A stretch of DNA of 64,000 nt from Hyphomicrobiaceae bacterium. Its GTDB lineage: Bacteria; Pseudomonadota; Alphaproteobacteria; Rhizobiales; Ancalomicrobiaceae. Shown here in pieces: positions 48,281 through 57,086 of this stretch. The notes under the pieces were generated by a model. The model searched no databases. It saw only the letters and a program-made list of their open reading frames with translations, and was not told the origin of the DNA. The position numbers were made by a program, and so were the translations under genes. Position 1 is the stretch's first letter, and every line of letters starts with the position of its first letter. The stretch spans positions 1-64,000 of the forward strand of contig JAEULV010000139.1 of the NCBI GenBank assembly GCA_016793065.1. The letters are read 5' to 3'.

Positions 48281-49159
48281 TCACCCGGCAAAACGGGGGG
48301 CGGGGATGCCGCGGATCGGCGATGGGGCGCTGAAGAGGCCGCCGGAGTGGGGGTAGCGGGCGAGGTCGGGCGCGGCGCGGCCCTGGCGCAGGCTGGTGAG
48401 GTAAAGTGTGCCGAGGTGGTCGCCGCCGAAGCAGGGCATGGTCGGCCACAGGGTTGGCGCGACGGGGACGCTGGCGACGAGGCGGCCGTCGGGGGCGAAG
48501 CGGTGGAGGAGGCCGGCGGAGATGCCGGCGACCCAATAGTGATCCTCGGCATCGACGGTGGCGCCGTCGGGGCGGCCGAGATCGCCGCCGAGACGGGCGA
48601 ATTCGTGCCGGTCGGTGAGGGTGCCGGTGGCGGGATCGAGCCGCCAGCGCCAGACGGTCGAGGTGGGGGTATCGGCGTGATAGAGGCTCGTGCCGTCGAG
48701 CCCGAAGCCGAGGCCGTTGGAGATGGTGAGGCCGGTGACGACGCGGTGCACCGACAGGTCGGCGTCGACGCGATAGAGCACGGCATCGGCGCTGGTGCGG
48801 GGTTCGAACATGGTGCCGAACCAGAAGCGACCCTGGCGGTCGCAGCCGCCGTCATTGGCGCGGGTGGTGGCGGGGTCCCAGTCGGCGGCGAAGACCGGCG
48901 TCAGTTGGCGGGTCGAGGGATCATAGAACGAGACGCCGGAGCGCAGGGCGACGATCAGGCCGCCGCCGGCGCGCAGGCCGAGGCAGCCGACATCGCAGGG
49001 CATGGGGTGGCGGGTGAAGCCGCCGTCGGCGGGGCGATGGGCGACGAGCGCCGGGGCGGTGATGTCGACGAACCACAGGGTGGCGGTCGCGGCGTCCCAG
49101 GTCGGGCCCTCCAGCACTGCGCCCTCGACGTCGCCGACGCGTTCGAATGCGAGGTTCAT
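48281..49159 (-). CDS. SMP-30/gluconolactonase family protein
   Basis: A 292-residue six-bladed beta-propeller lactonase that would open sugar lactones in the cytoplasm. The metal-binding glutamate is in LEGPTWDAATATLWFVD near residue 17, TRANDGGCDRQGRFWFGTM holds the conserved asparagine/aspartate, and TISNGLGFGLDGTSLYHADT supplies the second metal ligands. GRPDGATVDAEDHYWVAG continues the propeller. CAGGAG lies 6 bases before ATG 49159. Neighbours give no sugar pathway, so the substrate is open. It ends 157 bases from the subtilisin start region. Confidence 0.93.
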   Translation of the reverse strand: MNLAFERVGDVEGAVLEGPTWDAATATLWFVDITAPALVAHRPADGGFTRHPMPCDVGCLGLRAGGGLIVALRSGVSFYDPSTRQLTPVFAADWDPATTRANDGGCDRQGRFWFGTMFEPRTSADAVLYRVDADLSVHRVVTGLTISNGLGFGLDGTSLYHADTPTSTVWRWRLDPATGTLTDRHEFARLGGDLGRPDGATVDAEDHYWVAGISAGLLHRFAPDGRLVASVPVAPTLWPTMPCFGGDHLGTLYLTSLRQGRAAPDLARYPHSGGLFSAPSPIRGIPAPRFAG

Positions 49160-49235
49160 GCGGGCTCCTGACGATCGATGCGGTCGAACCGGTTAGAGCT
49201 GTTGCGGCCGGCGGCGTCAACGGTGTCAGGGCGGT

Positions 49236-49640
49236 TCAGCCGGTGCCGGCGCCGCCATAGTCCTTGTAGGACTTTTCCTCGATGAAGGCCGAGCCGGTGG
49301 CGAGGTTGATGTCCTTCTTCACCCGGGCGCGCTCGTCATTGGTGACGTAGACGGCGCGGGCGAGATCGATGAAGCGCGGGCCGAAGTCGGCGGCGATCTC
49401 GCAGTCGCGGATGTCGTCCTCGATCACCCAGAGGCGCTCGTTGATCGCCTGCAGCCGGTCGGTCAGGGCGGCGATGTCGGGACGGTCGAGCCCGTGCTGG
49501 CGGGCGACGGCGTCAAGGGCGGCAAGTTCCTTGTCGACATTGGCGCGCTTGCCGGCATCCTGCATCCGCTCGGACTTGATGCGCAGGATGGTGATTTTAT
49601 CAAGCAGCTCGCCGACGGAAACGGGTACAAGGACATCCAT
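49236..49640 (-). CDS. DUF6165 family protein
   Basis: A 134-residue cytoplasmic, helical protein. The head VPVSVGELLDKITILRIKSE matches the DUF6165 family, whose members often lie near glycosyltransferase or surface-polysaccharide genes; the biochemical role is not known. The remainder has ANVDKELAALDAVARQHGLD and VIEDDIRDCEIAADFGPRFI, and ends in a Gly-rich tail. ATG 49640 gives the family start; the frame continues upstream for 52 codons with no family character. It is divergent from the ABC1 kinase gene (139 bases). Confidence 0.8.
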   Translation of the reverse strand: MDVLVPVSVGELLDKITILRIKSERMQDAGKRANVDKELAALDAVARQHGLDRPDIAALTDRLQAINERLWVIEDDIRDCEIAADFGPRFIDLARAVYVTNDERARVKKDINLATGSAFIEEKSYKDYGGAGTG

Positions 49641-49779
49641 GAAACGGGTCTCGCGATTGGCGGGCGGCACGGGCCGCAAGGCCGGATTGCGGAGGGCCGG
49701 GCGAGGCGGGGTCCAAATCGCCGGCATGATCGTATAGAAGCGTAAATCAGGCGCTTGCGCCACCTCTGGACGGGATCCG

Positions 49780-51153
49780 ATGAGCGACAGTTCCAACGAT
49801 GGCGAGAAGAACCGGCTTTCGAGCCGGGTCCAGCGCTACGCCAAGGTCGGCGCCGGCGTCGGCGCGACGGCGGCGCGGATGGCGGGGGCGCGGCTGTTCG
49901 GCGAGGCCGATGCCAGGCGCGAGGGCGAGCTGATCGCGGCGACGCTGGGGTCGCTGAAGGGGCCGCTGATGAAGGTGGCGCAGCTGCTGGCGACCATTCC
50001 CGACGCGGTGCCGCCGGAGTGGTCGGCGGAGCTGATGAAGCTGCAATCGGAGGCGCCGCCGATGGGCTATGCCTTCGTCAAGCGGCGGATGATGTCGGAG
50101 TTGGGCGCGGGCTGGGAGAAGAAGTTCGCCAAGTTCGAGCCGCAGCCGGCGGCGGCGGCCTCGCTCGGCCAGGTGCACCGGGCGGTGGCGCTCGACGGCG
50201 CGGCGATCGCGGTGAAGCTGCAATATCCCGATATGGAATCGGCGGTGGAGGCGGATCTCAGGCAACTCGATCTGCTGTTCGGCGTGCACCGGCGGATGAA
50301 GCCGGCGGTTGATACCACGGACGTGGCCAAGGAGATCGGCGCGCGGGTGCGCGAGGAGCTGGACTACACCCGCGAGGCGCGGCACACGGCGCTTTATGGC
50401 GGGATCTTTCAAGGCGACGGCGATGTGCGGGTGCCGGTGATCCGGCCGGAGCTATCGACTCGGCGGCTCTTGGCGATGAACTGGCTCGAAGGCGAGAAGC
50501 TTCTCGATTTCAAGGACGCGCCGCTCGATCTGCGCAACCGGTTGGCGACGGCGATGTTCAAGGCGTGGTGGTATCCGTTTTCCCATTACGGCGTCATTCA
50601 CGGCGATCCGCACCTGGGCAATTACACGGTGTTTCGCCAAGACGGCGAACCGCATGGCATCAACCTGCTCGACTATGGCTGCATCCGCATCTTCCCGCCG
50701 AGCTTCGTCCAGGGGGTGATCGACCTCTATCTCGGCCTGCGCGACAACGATGCCGAACGGGTGGTGCATGCCTATGACGTCTGGGGCTTCAAGGGGCTGA
50801 CCAAGGACCTGATCGAAATCCTCAATATCTGGGCGCGGTTCATCTATGGGCCGCTGTTGGAGGATCGCGTCCGGCCGATCGCCGAGGGGGTGAGCCCGGG
50901 CGAATATGGCCGCAAGGAAGCCTTCCGGGTGGCGCAGGCGTTGAAGGAGAAGGGGCCGGTGAAGGTGCCGCGCGAGTTCGTGTTCATGGACCGCGCAGCG
51001 ATCGGGCTCGGCGGGGTGTTCCTGCATCTGCGGGCGGAGCTGAACTTCTACCGGCTGTTCAACGAGCAGATCGCCGATTTCGATCTGGCGGCGATGCGGA
51101 TGCGGCAGGCGGCGGCGCTGGCCGGCGCCGGGCTTTCGCCAGCGGTGGCGTGA
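49780..51153 (+). CDS. ABC1/UbiB family atypical kinase
   Basis: A 457-residue member of the ABC1/ADCK/UbiB family, which supports ubiquinone synthesis or lipid handling. The Ala-rich loop reads [13 protein letters not shown] near 125, the nucleotide lysine is in AIAVKLQYP, the catalytic-loop motif is [11 protein letters not shown] near 284, and LLDYGCIRI replaces the usual D-F-G. The N-terminal K-x-G-Q motif appears as K-V-A-Q ([13 protein letters not shown]), a Gly-to-Ala change at a position that shapes the autoinhibited pocket. I see no membrane helices at the C terminus, unlike E. coli UbiB. The stop overlaps the next start (TGATG). Confidence 0.93.
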   Translation: MSDSSNDGEKNRLSSRVQRYAKVGAGVGATAARMAGARLFGEADARREGELIAATLGSLKGPLMKVAQLLATIPDAVPPEWSAELMKLQSEAPPMGYAFVKRRMMSELGAGWEKKFAKFEPQPAAAASLGQVHRAVALDGAAIAVKLQYPDMESAVEADLRQLDLLFGVHRRMKPAVDTTDVAKEIGARVREELDYTREARHTALYGGIFQGDGDVRVPVIRPELSTRRLLAMNWLEGEKLLDFKDAPLDLRNRLATAMFKAWWYPFSHYGVIHGDPHLGNYTVFRQDGEPHGINLLDYGCIRIFPPSFVQGVIDLYLGLRDNDAERVVHAYDVWGFKGLTKDLIEILNIWARFIYGPLLEDRVRPIAEGVSPGEYGRKEAFRVAQALKEKGPVKVPREFVFMDRAAIGLGGVFLHLRAELNFYRLFNEQIADFDLAAMRMRQAAALAGAGLSPAVA

Positions 51154-51518
51154 TGCGGGCGTTGACGCGATCGGGCTGGACGGCGGCGGGCCTCGCCGCG
51201 CTCGCCCTCGGCATTGCCGGCATTCCGCTGCCGCTGCTGCCGACAACGCCGTTCCTGCTGTTGGCCGCCTATTGCTTCGCCCGCGGCTCGACCCGGCTGC
51301 ATCGCTGGCTGACCGAACACCCTCACCTCGGCGTGCCGATCCGCGCCTGGGAAGAAAACGGCGCCATTCCGCGCAGGGTGAAGGCGATTGCGGTGGCGAC
51401 GCTGGCGGCGCTGCCGCTGGTGACGGTGGCGCTCGGGCTCGCGTGGTGGATCGTCGCCACGCAGGTGGCGGTGGGGATCGGCGTCAGCCTGTTCGTGCTG
51501 ACGCGGCCGGATGGGTGA
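51153..51518 (+). CDS. DUF454 (YbaN) family membrane protein
   Basis: A small 121-residue inner-membrane protein with about three hydrophobic segments. The family motif is clear: [20 protein letters not shown] near 20-40, followed by [20 protein letters not shown], which holds the conserved Ser/Arg-H-x-W part. The function is unknown. Its ATG overlaps the stop codon of the ABC1 kinase (TGATG), so translation is coupled and the two proteins may act together. No terminator is visible after it. Confidence 0.9.
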   Translation: MRALTRSGWTAAGLAALALGIAGIPLPLLPTTPFLLLAAYCFARGSTRLHRWLTEHPHLGVPIRAWEENGAIPRRVKAIAVATLAALPLVTVALGLAWWIVATQVAVGIGVSLFVLTRPDG

Positions 51519-51793
51519 AGGGTGGATTTCGGGCGAGGGCAGAGCAATCCGGGCGACATCGGCAGAGCGCGTCGGACGAATATGGCGGCAATGGCTCTCT
51601 TGATTTAGAAATTGCTAATGTTATGATGGTCGCCGAGACATGCGGAATTCGGCGAGATTGACGCGGGCGGCATCGTGCGATGGCGTGGGTCTTTTGCCGC
51701 AGGCCGGAGTCGATCTCGTCAATTCGACAAGCGACGTCGATCGTCAGTGGGCTCGGGGCCTTCGCGACCGCATCGGCCCATCCGGGAGCCAGC

Positions 51794-52921
51794 ATGACCA
51801 AGATCGCGATACTGGGTTCGGGCTTTGCCGCCCTCACGACCATCCGTGAATTGCGCCGCGCCGGGGTCGACGCGGAGATCACGGTGATTTCGCCGCGGGA
51901 CGAACTGCACTATCTGCCGAGCGTGATCTGGCTTCCGGCGGGCATCCGCACGGGCGCCGGGCTGAAGATCCCGCTGACGGACTTCTTCGCCAAGACCAAG
52001 GTTCGGCATCTGAAGGCATCGGTGACCAAGGTCGTCGGCGGCGGGCGGACGATCGAAACCGATCAGGGCACGGTGGAAGCCGATCATGTGGTGATCGCCG
52101 CCGGTGCCCGGTTCATCCGCAAGCTGCCGGGCATCGAGCATGCGCTGATCCCCTGCGAGGGCATCGCGGTCGGCGAGGAGATCAAGCGGCGGCTGGACGG
52201 GCTCGAGGGGGGAACCATCGCTGTCGGCTTTGCCACCAATCCGGCCGAGCAAAGCGCCATGCGCGGCGGGCCGATGTTCGAGTTCCTGTTCATCATCGAC
52301 ACGCTGCTGCGTCAGCAGGGCCGGCGCGACCGGTTCAAGCTGGTGTTCTTCAATCCGGCGGAGCGGCCGGGGGCGCGGCTCGGACCGAAGGCGGTCGACG
52401 GCCTGCTTGGCGAAATGCGCCGTCGCGGCATCGAAACCCATCTCGGACACAAGATGGTCCGGCTCGACGCCAATGCGGTGCACACCGAGGGCGGGGTGAT
52501 CGCCGCAGACCTGATCCTGTTCATGCCGGGGCTGACCGGGCCGGCCTGGCTCGGCGAGAGCGATCTGCCGCTGTCGCCGGGCGGGATGATCAGCGCCGAC
52601 GCGCTTTGCCGGGTCAAGGACCGGCCGAATGTCTGGGTGGTTGGCGATGCCGGCAGCTTTCCGGGGCCGGACTGGCTGCCGAAGCAGGCGCATCAGGCGG
52701 ATCTGCAGGCCAAGGCGGCGGCGCGCAACATCGCGGCGGTGCTGGCCGGCCGGGAACCGGCGACGGAGTTCAAGCCGGAGCTGATCTGCATTGTCGATAC
52801 GCTCGACAGCGGCATCCTGGTCTATCGCAGCCTGCGCTTCAACATCGTCGCGCCGGGGATTAAGCTGTTCCACTGGATGAAGCGGGCGTTTGAGGGCTAC
52901 TACATGCGCTCGTATCGCTGA
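51794..52921 (+). CDS. SQR-like FAD-dependent oxidoreductase lacking a redox cysteine
   Basis: A 375-residue flavoprotein of the sulfide:quinone reductase / NDH-2 group, which feeds electrons to quinone at the inner membrane face. The dinucleotide motif ILGSGFAALTTIREL is at 6-20, a second half follows from about 140, and VWVVGDAGSFPGPDWLPKQAHQ (split here) near 280-301 is the flavin-binding end. True SQRs have a cysteine in a C-A-G-A-P motif near residue 155; here the region reads NPAEQSAMRGGPMFEF, with no Cys, while C121, C272 and C332 are elsewhere. Sulfide oxidation is therefore doubtful. The C-terminal amphipathic helix (FHWMKRAFEGYYMRS) fits membrane attachment. GGGAG precedes ATG 51794. 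Confidence 0.85.
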   Translation: MTKIAILGSGFAALTTIRELRRAGVDAEITVISPRDELHYLPSVIWLPAGIRTGAGLKIPLTDFFAKTKVRHLKASVTKVVGGGRTIETDQGTVEADHVVIAAGARFIRKLPGIEHALIPCEGIAVGEEIKRRLDGLEGGTIAVGFATNPAEQSAMRGGPMFEFLFIIDTLLRQQGRRDRFKLVFFNPAERPGARLGPKAVDGLLGEMRRRGIETHLGHKMVRLDANAVHTEGGVIAADLILFMPGLTGPAWLGESDLPLSPGGMISADALCRVKDRPNVWVVGDAGSFPGPDWLPKQAHQADLQAKAAARNIAAVLAGREPATEFKPELICIVDTLDSGILVYRSLRFNIVAPGIKLFHWMKRAFEGYYMRSYR

Positions 52922-52972
52922 ACACGGCCGGCGCTCGGCGGTTCCGGCGCGGCCCGATTCAAGACGAGACCT

Positions 52973-53022
52973 CAAAAAACAACGTCCGCGCGTCGCCCCC
53001 TGGCGGGGGGAACACGCGGACG
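52973..53022 (-). terminator. Terminator of the acyl-CoA synthetase gene
   Basis: On the minus strand GTCCGCG / CGCGGAC arms enclose a smaller GC stem (CGCC...GGCG) and lead to six T residues (complement of 52974-52979). It also marks the end of the convergent SQR-like gene. Confidence 0.8.
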
Positions 53023-53054
53023 CGATTGATGCGGCGCGGGAGGCGGCGCGGCGA

Positions 53055-54689
53055 TCAGATCGCCTTGGCCATCTCGCGCAGCTTGAACTTCTGGATCTTG
53101 CCGGTCGAGGTCTTCGGCAGTTCGGTGAAGACGATGTGGCGCGGGCACTTGTAGCCGGCGAGCAGGCTCTTGCACCAGGCCATGATGTCCTCGACCGTGG
53201 CGTTCGCGCCCGGCTTCAGCTCGACGAAGGCGCAGGGGGTTTCGCCCCACTTCTCATCCGGCTTGGCGACGACGGCGGCGGCCTGGACGTCGGCATGCTT
53301 GAACAGCACGTCCTCGACCTCGATCGAGGAAATGTTCTCGCCGCCGGAGATGATGATGTCCTTGGAGCGGTCCTTCAGCTGGATGTAGCCGTCGGGATGC
53401 AGAACGCCGAGGTCGCCGGAATGGAACCAGCCGCCGGCGAAGGCTTCGTCCGAGGCCTTCTTGTTCTTGAGGTAGCCCTTCATGACGATATTGCCGCGGA
53501 ACATCACCTCGCCCATTTCCATGGCGTCGGCGGCGACGGCCTGCATGGTTTCCGGGTTGCGGATCGACAGCGCCTCGAGCGCCGAATAGCGCACGCCCTG
53601 GCGGGCCTTCTTGGTGGCGCGCTCGCCGGGCTCGAGATCGTTCCACTCGGCCTTCCAGTCGTTGACGACGGCGGGGCCGTAGCTCTCGGTCAGGCCGTAG
53701 AGGTGGGTGACGTTGAAGCCGGCGGCGGTCATGTCGGCCAGCACCTTTTCCGGCGGCGGCGCGGCGGCGGTGAAGAACTCGACCTTGTGGGAGAACGAGC
53801 GCTTGTCGGCGGCCGGGGCGTTAAGGATCGTCGACATGACGATCGGGGCGCCGCACAGGTGGGTGACCTTCTCGTCGGCCATGGCGTCCCAGATCGCCTT
53901 GGGGCGGACCCAGCGCAGGCAGACATTGGTGCCGGCGACGACGGCCATGGTCCAGGGGAAGCACCAGCCGTTGCAGTGGAACATCGGCAGGGTCCAGAGA
54001 TAGACCGGATGACGCTGCATCGAGGCGGTCAGGGCGTTGCCCTGGGCGAGGAGGTAGGCGCCGCGATGGTGATAGACGACGCCCTTGGGGTTGCCGGTGG
54101 TGCCGGAGGTGTAGTTGAGCGAAATGGCGTTCCACTCGTCGTCGGGCATGTGCCAGGCGTAGTCCGGGTCGCCGGTGGCGAGGAAGGCCTCGTATTCCAT
54201 CTCGCCGAGGAATTCGCCGGTCTGCGGGAATTCCGGATCGTCATAGTCGATGACGATCGGCTTCACCGTGCACAGGGTCAGCGCTTCCTTGACGATCCGG
54301 GAGAACTCGCGATCGACGATCAGCACCTTGGCGTCGGCGTGATCGAGCGAGAAGGCGATGATCGCGGCATCGAGGCGGGTGTTGAGGGTGTTGAGCACGC
54401 CCTTGGTCATCGGCACGCCGAAATGGCATTCGAGCATGGCCGGGGTGTTGGAGAGCATCACCGAAACGGTGTCGCCCTTGCCGATGCCGCGCTTGGCCAG
54501 CGCCGAGGCGAGCTGGCGCGAGCGGCGGTAGTACTCGGCCCAGGTGACCCGCATCCGGCCATGGACGATGGCGACGTGATCCGGGAACACCGAGGCCGAG
54601 CGCTCGATGAAGTTCAGCGGCGTCAATTGCTGGAAATTCGCCGGGTTCTTGTCGAGATCGATTTCGTAGAAATTCGGGTTGGCGGGCAT
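53055..54689 (-). CDS. Acyl-CoA synthetase, DmdB-like
   Basis: A 544-residue AMP-forming enzyme that activates a carboxylic acid to its CoA thioester. The AMP/ATP motif is ISLNYTSGTTGNPKGVVYHH (about 176-195), followed by YGLTESYGP, the hinge region GWFHSGDLGVLHPDGYIQLKD, and the C-terminal lysine in ELPKTSTGKIQKFKLR. The head region (MPANPNFYEIDLDKNPANF) is like acyl-CoA synthetases related to methylmercaptopropionyl-CoA ligase and medium-chain ligases, but the substrate cannot be read off. ATG 54689 is chosen; the upstream TTG at 54707 is less likely. It is divergent from prpE over 371 bases, so two acyl-activating enzymes share a control region. Confidence 0.9.
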   Translation of the reverse strand: MPANPNFYEIDLDKNPANFQQLTPLNFIERSASVFPDHVAIVHGRMRVTWAEYYRRSRQLASALAKRGIGKGDTVSVMLSNTPAMLECHFGVPMTKGVLNTLNTRLDAAIIAFSLDHADAKVLIVDREFSRIVKEALTLCTVKPIVIDYDDPEFPQTGEFLGEMEYEAFLATGDPDYAWHMPDDEWNAISLNYTSGTTGNPKGVVYHHRGAYLLAQGNALTASMQRHPVYLWTLPMFHCNGWCFPWTMAVVAGTNVCLRWVRPKAIWDAMADEKVTHLCGAPIVMSTILNAPAADKRSFSHKVEFFTAAAPPPEKVLADMTAAGFNVTHLYGLTESYGPAVVNDWKAEWNDLEPGERATKKARQGVRYSALEALSIRNPETMQAVAADAMEMGEVMFRGNIVMKGYLKNKKASDEAFAGGWFHSGDLGVLHPDGYIQLKDRSKDIIISGGENISSIEVEDVLFKHADVQAAAVVAKPDEKWGETPCAFVELKPGANATVEDIMAWCKSLLAGYKCPRHIVFTELPKTSTGKIQKFKLREMAKAI

Positions 54690-55060
54690 CGCGCGTCTTG
54701 TCCTCAATGATGAGTTCAGGCGGCATCATTAATCCCGAATGTCGGGCAACGGCAAGCCGTGAGATCAGCGGGAGCGAGCCGGCGGGTGACGAAAGTCAGG
54801 GCAGGGCGGCAATTCGGCTCGCGGCGATGATCTTTCGCAATTTCGGTGTTCGCCAAAGTGACTAAGGCTTGGCGCCTTGAAGAAAGACGTCGCCGCAACG
54901 AAACTCCGGCGCGTTTTCGTGTGCCGTTCCGGGGAGGGAAGGGCATTGCGACGGCGATGGTGGCTGGACGCCTGGGGCGTGGGCCGTCGTCGCGAGGGGA
55001 AACTGGCTGGATGCGGGCTGGCATCGGGCATCGATCAAAAAAACCGGGAGGATTTCGACC
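54690..55060. other. Divergent control region between two acyl-CoA synthetases
   Basis: No gene seen. Bases about 54825-54870 are less GC-rich and contain TTTCGCAATTTCGG, which loosely recalls the TTTGC-type repeats of short-chain acyl-CoA regulators, but the match is too poor to annotate. No convincing -35/-10 pair was found for either gene. Confidence 0.35.
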
Positions 55061-56962
55061 ATGGCGAGCCGTTACAAGGAAGTCTATGCGGGCTGGAAGG
55101 CCAATCCGGAGGGCTTCTGGGCCGACGCCGCCAAGGCGATCGACTGGTTCAAGCCGGCCGACAAGGTATTCGACGGGGCGCAGGGGCCGTATGGCCGCTG
55201 GTTCGCCGGCGCCGAGACCAACACCTGCTACAATGCCGTCGACCGGCATGTGAAGAACGGTCGCGCCGACCAGACTGCGATCATCTATGACAGCCCGATC
55301 ACCGGCACCAAGGGCAAGCTGTCCTACCAGGAGTTGCTCGACCGGGTGAACGCCATGTCGGCGGTGCTGGCCGACAACGGCATCGCCAAGGGCGACCGCG
55401 TCATCGTCTACATGCCGATGATTCCGGACGCGCTGGTTTCCATGCTCGCCTGCGCCCGTCTCGGCGCCATCCACTCGGTGGTGTTCGGCGGCTTTGCCTC
55501 GCGCGAGCTGGCGACCCGCATCGACGACGCGCAGCCGAAGGCGATCATCGCCGCGTCCTGCGGCATCGAGCCGAACCGGGTCATCGCCTACAAGCCGCTG
55601 ATCGACGAGGCGATCGAGTTCTCGGCGCACAAGCCGGCGAATGTGTTCGTCATCCAGCGGGCGCAGAAGCCCGCCGAGCTGAAGGCGCCGCGCGACATCG
55701 ACCTGCTGGCGGCAATGGACGCGGCCAAGGGCCGCGAGGTGGCCTGCGTGCCGGTGGCGGCGACGGACCCGCTCTACATCCTCTACACCTCCGGCACCAC
55801 CGGCCAGCCGAAGGGCGTGGTGCGCGACAATGGCGGCCACATGGTGGCGCTCGCCTGGTCGATGGAGAACCTCTACGGCATCAAGCCGGGCGAGGTGTTC
55901 TGGGCGGCGTCGGACGTGGGTTGGGTCGTCGGCCATTCCTACATCTGCTACGGCCCGCTGGTGTTCGGCGGCACGACCATCGTGTTCGAGGGCAAGCCGG
56001 TCGGCACGCCGGATCCGGGCACGTTCTGGCGGATCATCTCGGAATACGGTGTCTCGGCGTTCTTCACCGCGCCGACGGCGCTGCGGGCGATCAAGAAGGA
56101 CGATCCGAACGGCGACTTCATCAAGAAGTACGACATTTCCTGCCTGCGCACCCTGTTCCTCGCCGGCGAGCGCGCCGATCCGGATACGGTGCAGTGGGCC
56201 GAGACCAAGGTCGGCGTGCCGGTGGTGGACCACTGGTGGCAGACCGAAACCGGCTGGGCCATCGCCGGCAATCCGGTTGGCCTCGGCATCCTGCCGGTCA
56301 AGCACGGGTCGCCGACGGTGGCGATGCCTGGCTATGACGTGCAGGTGGTCGACGATGCCGGCCATCCGGTCGGCGCCGGCACGCTCGGCAATGTGGTGGT
56401 CAAGCTGCCGCTGCCGCCGTCCTGCCTGCCGACCTTGTGGAACGCCGACAAGCGATTCCACAGCTCGTATCTCGACGAGTTCCCGGGCTACTACAAGACC
56501 GCCGATGCCGGCCTGATCGACGATGACGGCTATCTGTTCATCATGGCGCGCACCGACGACATCATCAACGTCGCCGGTCACCGCCTGTCGACCGGCGGCA
56601 TGGAAGAGGTGCTTGCCTCGCATCCCGACGTCGCCGAGTGCGCCGTCATCGGCATCCATGACGAGATGAAGGGCCAGTCGCCCTGCGGCTTCGTCGTGCT
56701 GAAGGCGGGCGTCACCAAGAGCCACGAACAGATCGAAAAGGAACTGATCGGGCTGGTGCGCGAGAAGATCGGCCCGGTGGCGGCGTTCAAGCTGGCGGTT
56801 ACGGTCGACCGGCTGCCGAAGACCCGCTCGGGCAAGATCCTGCGCGGCACGATGCAGAAGATCGCCGACAATCAGCCGTGGAACATGCCGGCGACCATCG
56901 ACGATCCGGGCATTCTCGACGAGATCGAGCAGGCGATCCGCGCCAAGGGCATCGGCGTCTGA
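55061..56962 (+). CDS. prpE: Propionyl-CoA synthetase
   Basis: PrpE activates propionate to propionyl-CoA for the methylmalonyl-CoA route or 2-methylcitrate cycle. The 633-residue protein has the head YAGWKANPEGFWADAAKAID, the PrpE-typical GGFASRELATRIDDAQPKAI region, the AMP motif ILYTSGTTGQPKGVVRDNGG near 245, VDHWWQTETGWAIAGNPVG near 390, and the catalytic lysine region LPKTRSGKILRGTMQKIADN at about 588-607. GGGAGG lies before ATG 55061. It is complete, alone, and bounded by a strong two-way terminator. With the adenosyltransferase at 63-644, a B12-dependent methylmalonyl-CoA route is plausible. Confidence 0.96.
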   Translation: MASRYKEVYAGWKANPEGFWADAAKAIDWFKPADKVFDGAQGPYGRWFAGAETNTCYNAVDRHVKNGRADQTAIIYDSPITGTKGKLSYQELLDRVNAMSAVLADNGIAKGDRVIVYMPMIPDALVSMLACARLGAIHSVVFGGFASRELATRIDDAQPKAIIAASCGIEPNRVIAYKPLIDEAIEFSAHKPANVFVIQRAQKPAELKAPRDIDLLAAMDAAKGREVACVPVAATDPLYILYTSGTTGQPKGVVRDNGGHMVALAWSMENLYGIKPGEVFWAASDVGWVVGHSYICYGPLVFGGTTIVFEGKPVGTPDPGTFWRIISEYGVSAFFTAPTALRAIKKDDPNGDFIKKYDISCLRTLFLAGERADPDTVQWAETKVGVPVVDHWWQTETGWAIAGNPVGLGILPVKHGSPTVAMPGYDVQVVDDAGHPVGAGTLGNVVVKLPLPPSCLPTLWNADKRFHSSYLDEFPGYYKTADAGLIDDDGYLFIMARTDDIINVAGHRLSTGGMEEVLASHPDVAECAVIGIHDEMKGQSPCGFVVLKAGVTKSHEQIEKELIGLVREKIGPVAAFKLAVTVDRLPKTRSGKILRGTMQKIADNQPWNMPATIDDPGILDEIEQAIRAKGIGV

Positions 56963-56984
56963 TATCAACGCCGCGCCAACGATG

Positions 56985-57020
56985 AAAAAGGCCGCGTCCG
57001 GTTGGGCGCGGCCTTTTTGC
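56985..57020. terminator. Two-way terminator between prpE and the chemoreceptor gene
   Basis: AAAAAGGCCGCG (56985-56996) pairs with CGCGGCCTTTTT (57006-57017). T-runs exist on both strands, so it can end both convergent transcripts. Confidence 0.92.
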
Positions 57021-57086
57021 TTTTCGCATCGGTGGTGCTTGGCGTGGCGCGAGACGGCATGCCGGCGGGCGGGCCGCTGACGACGG

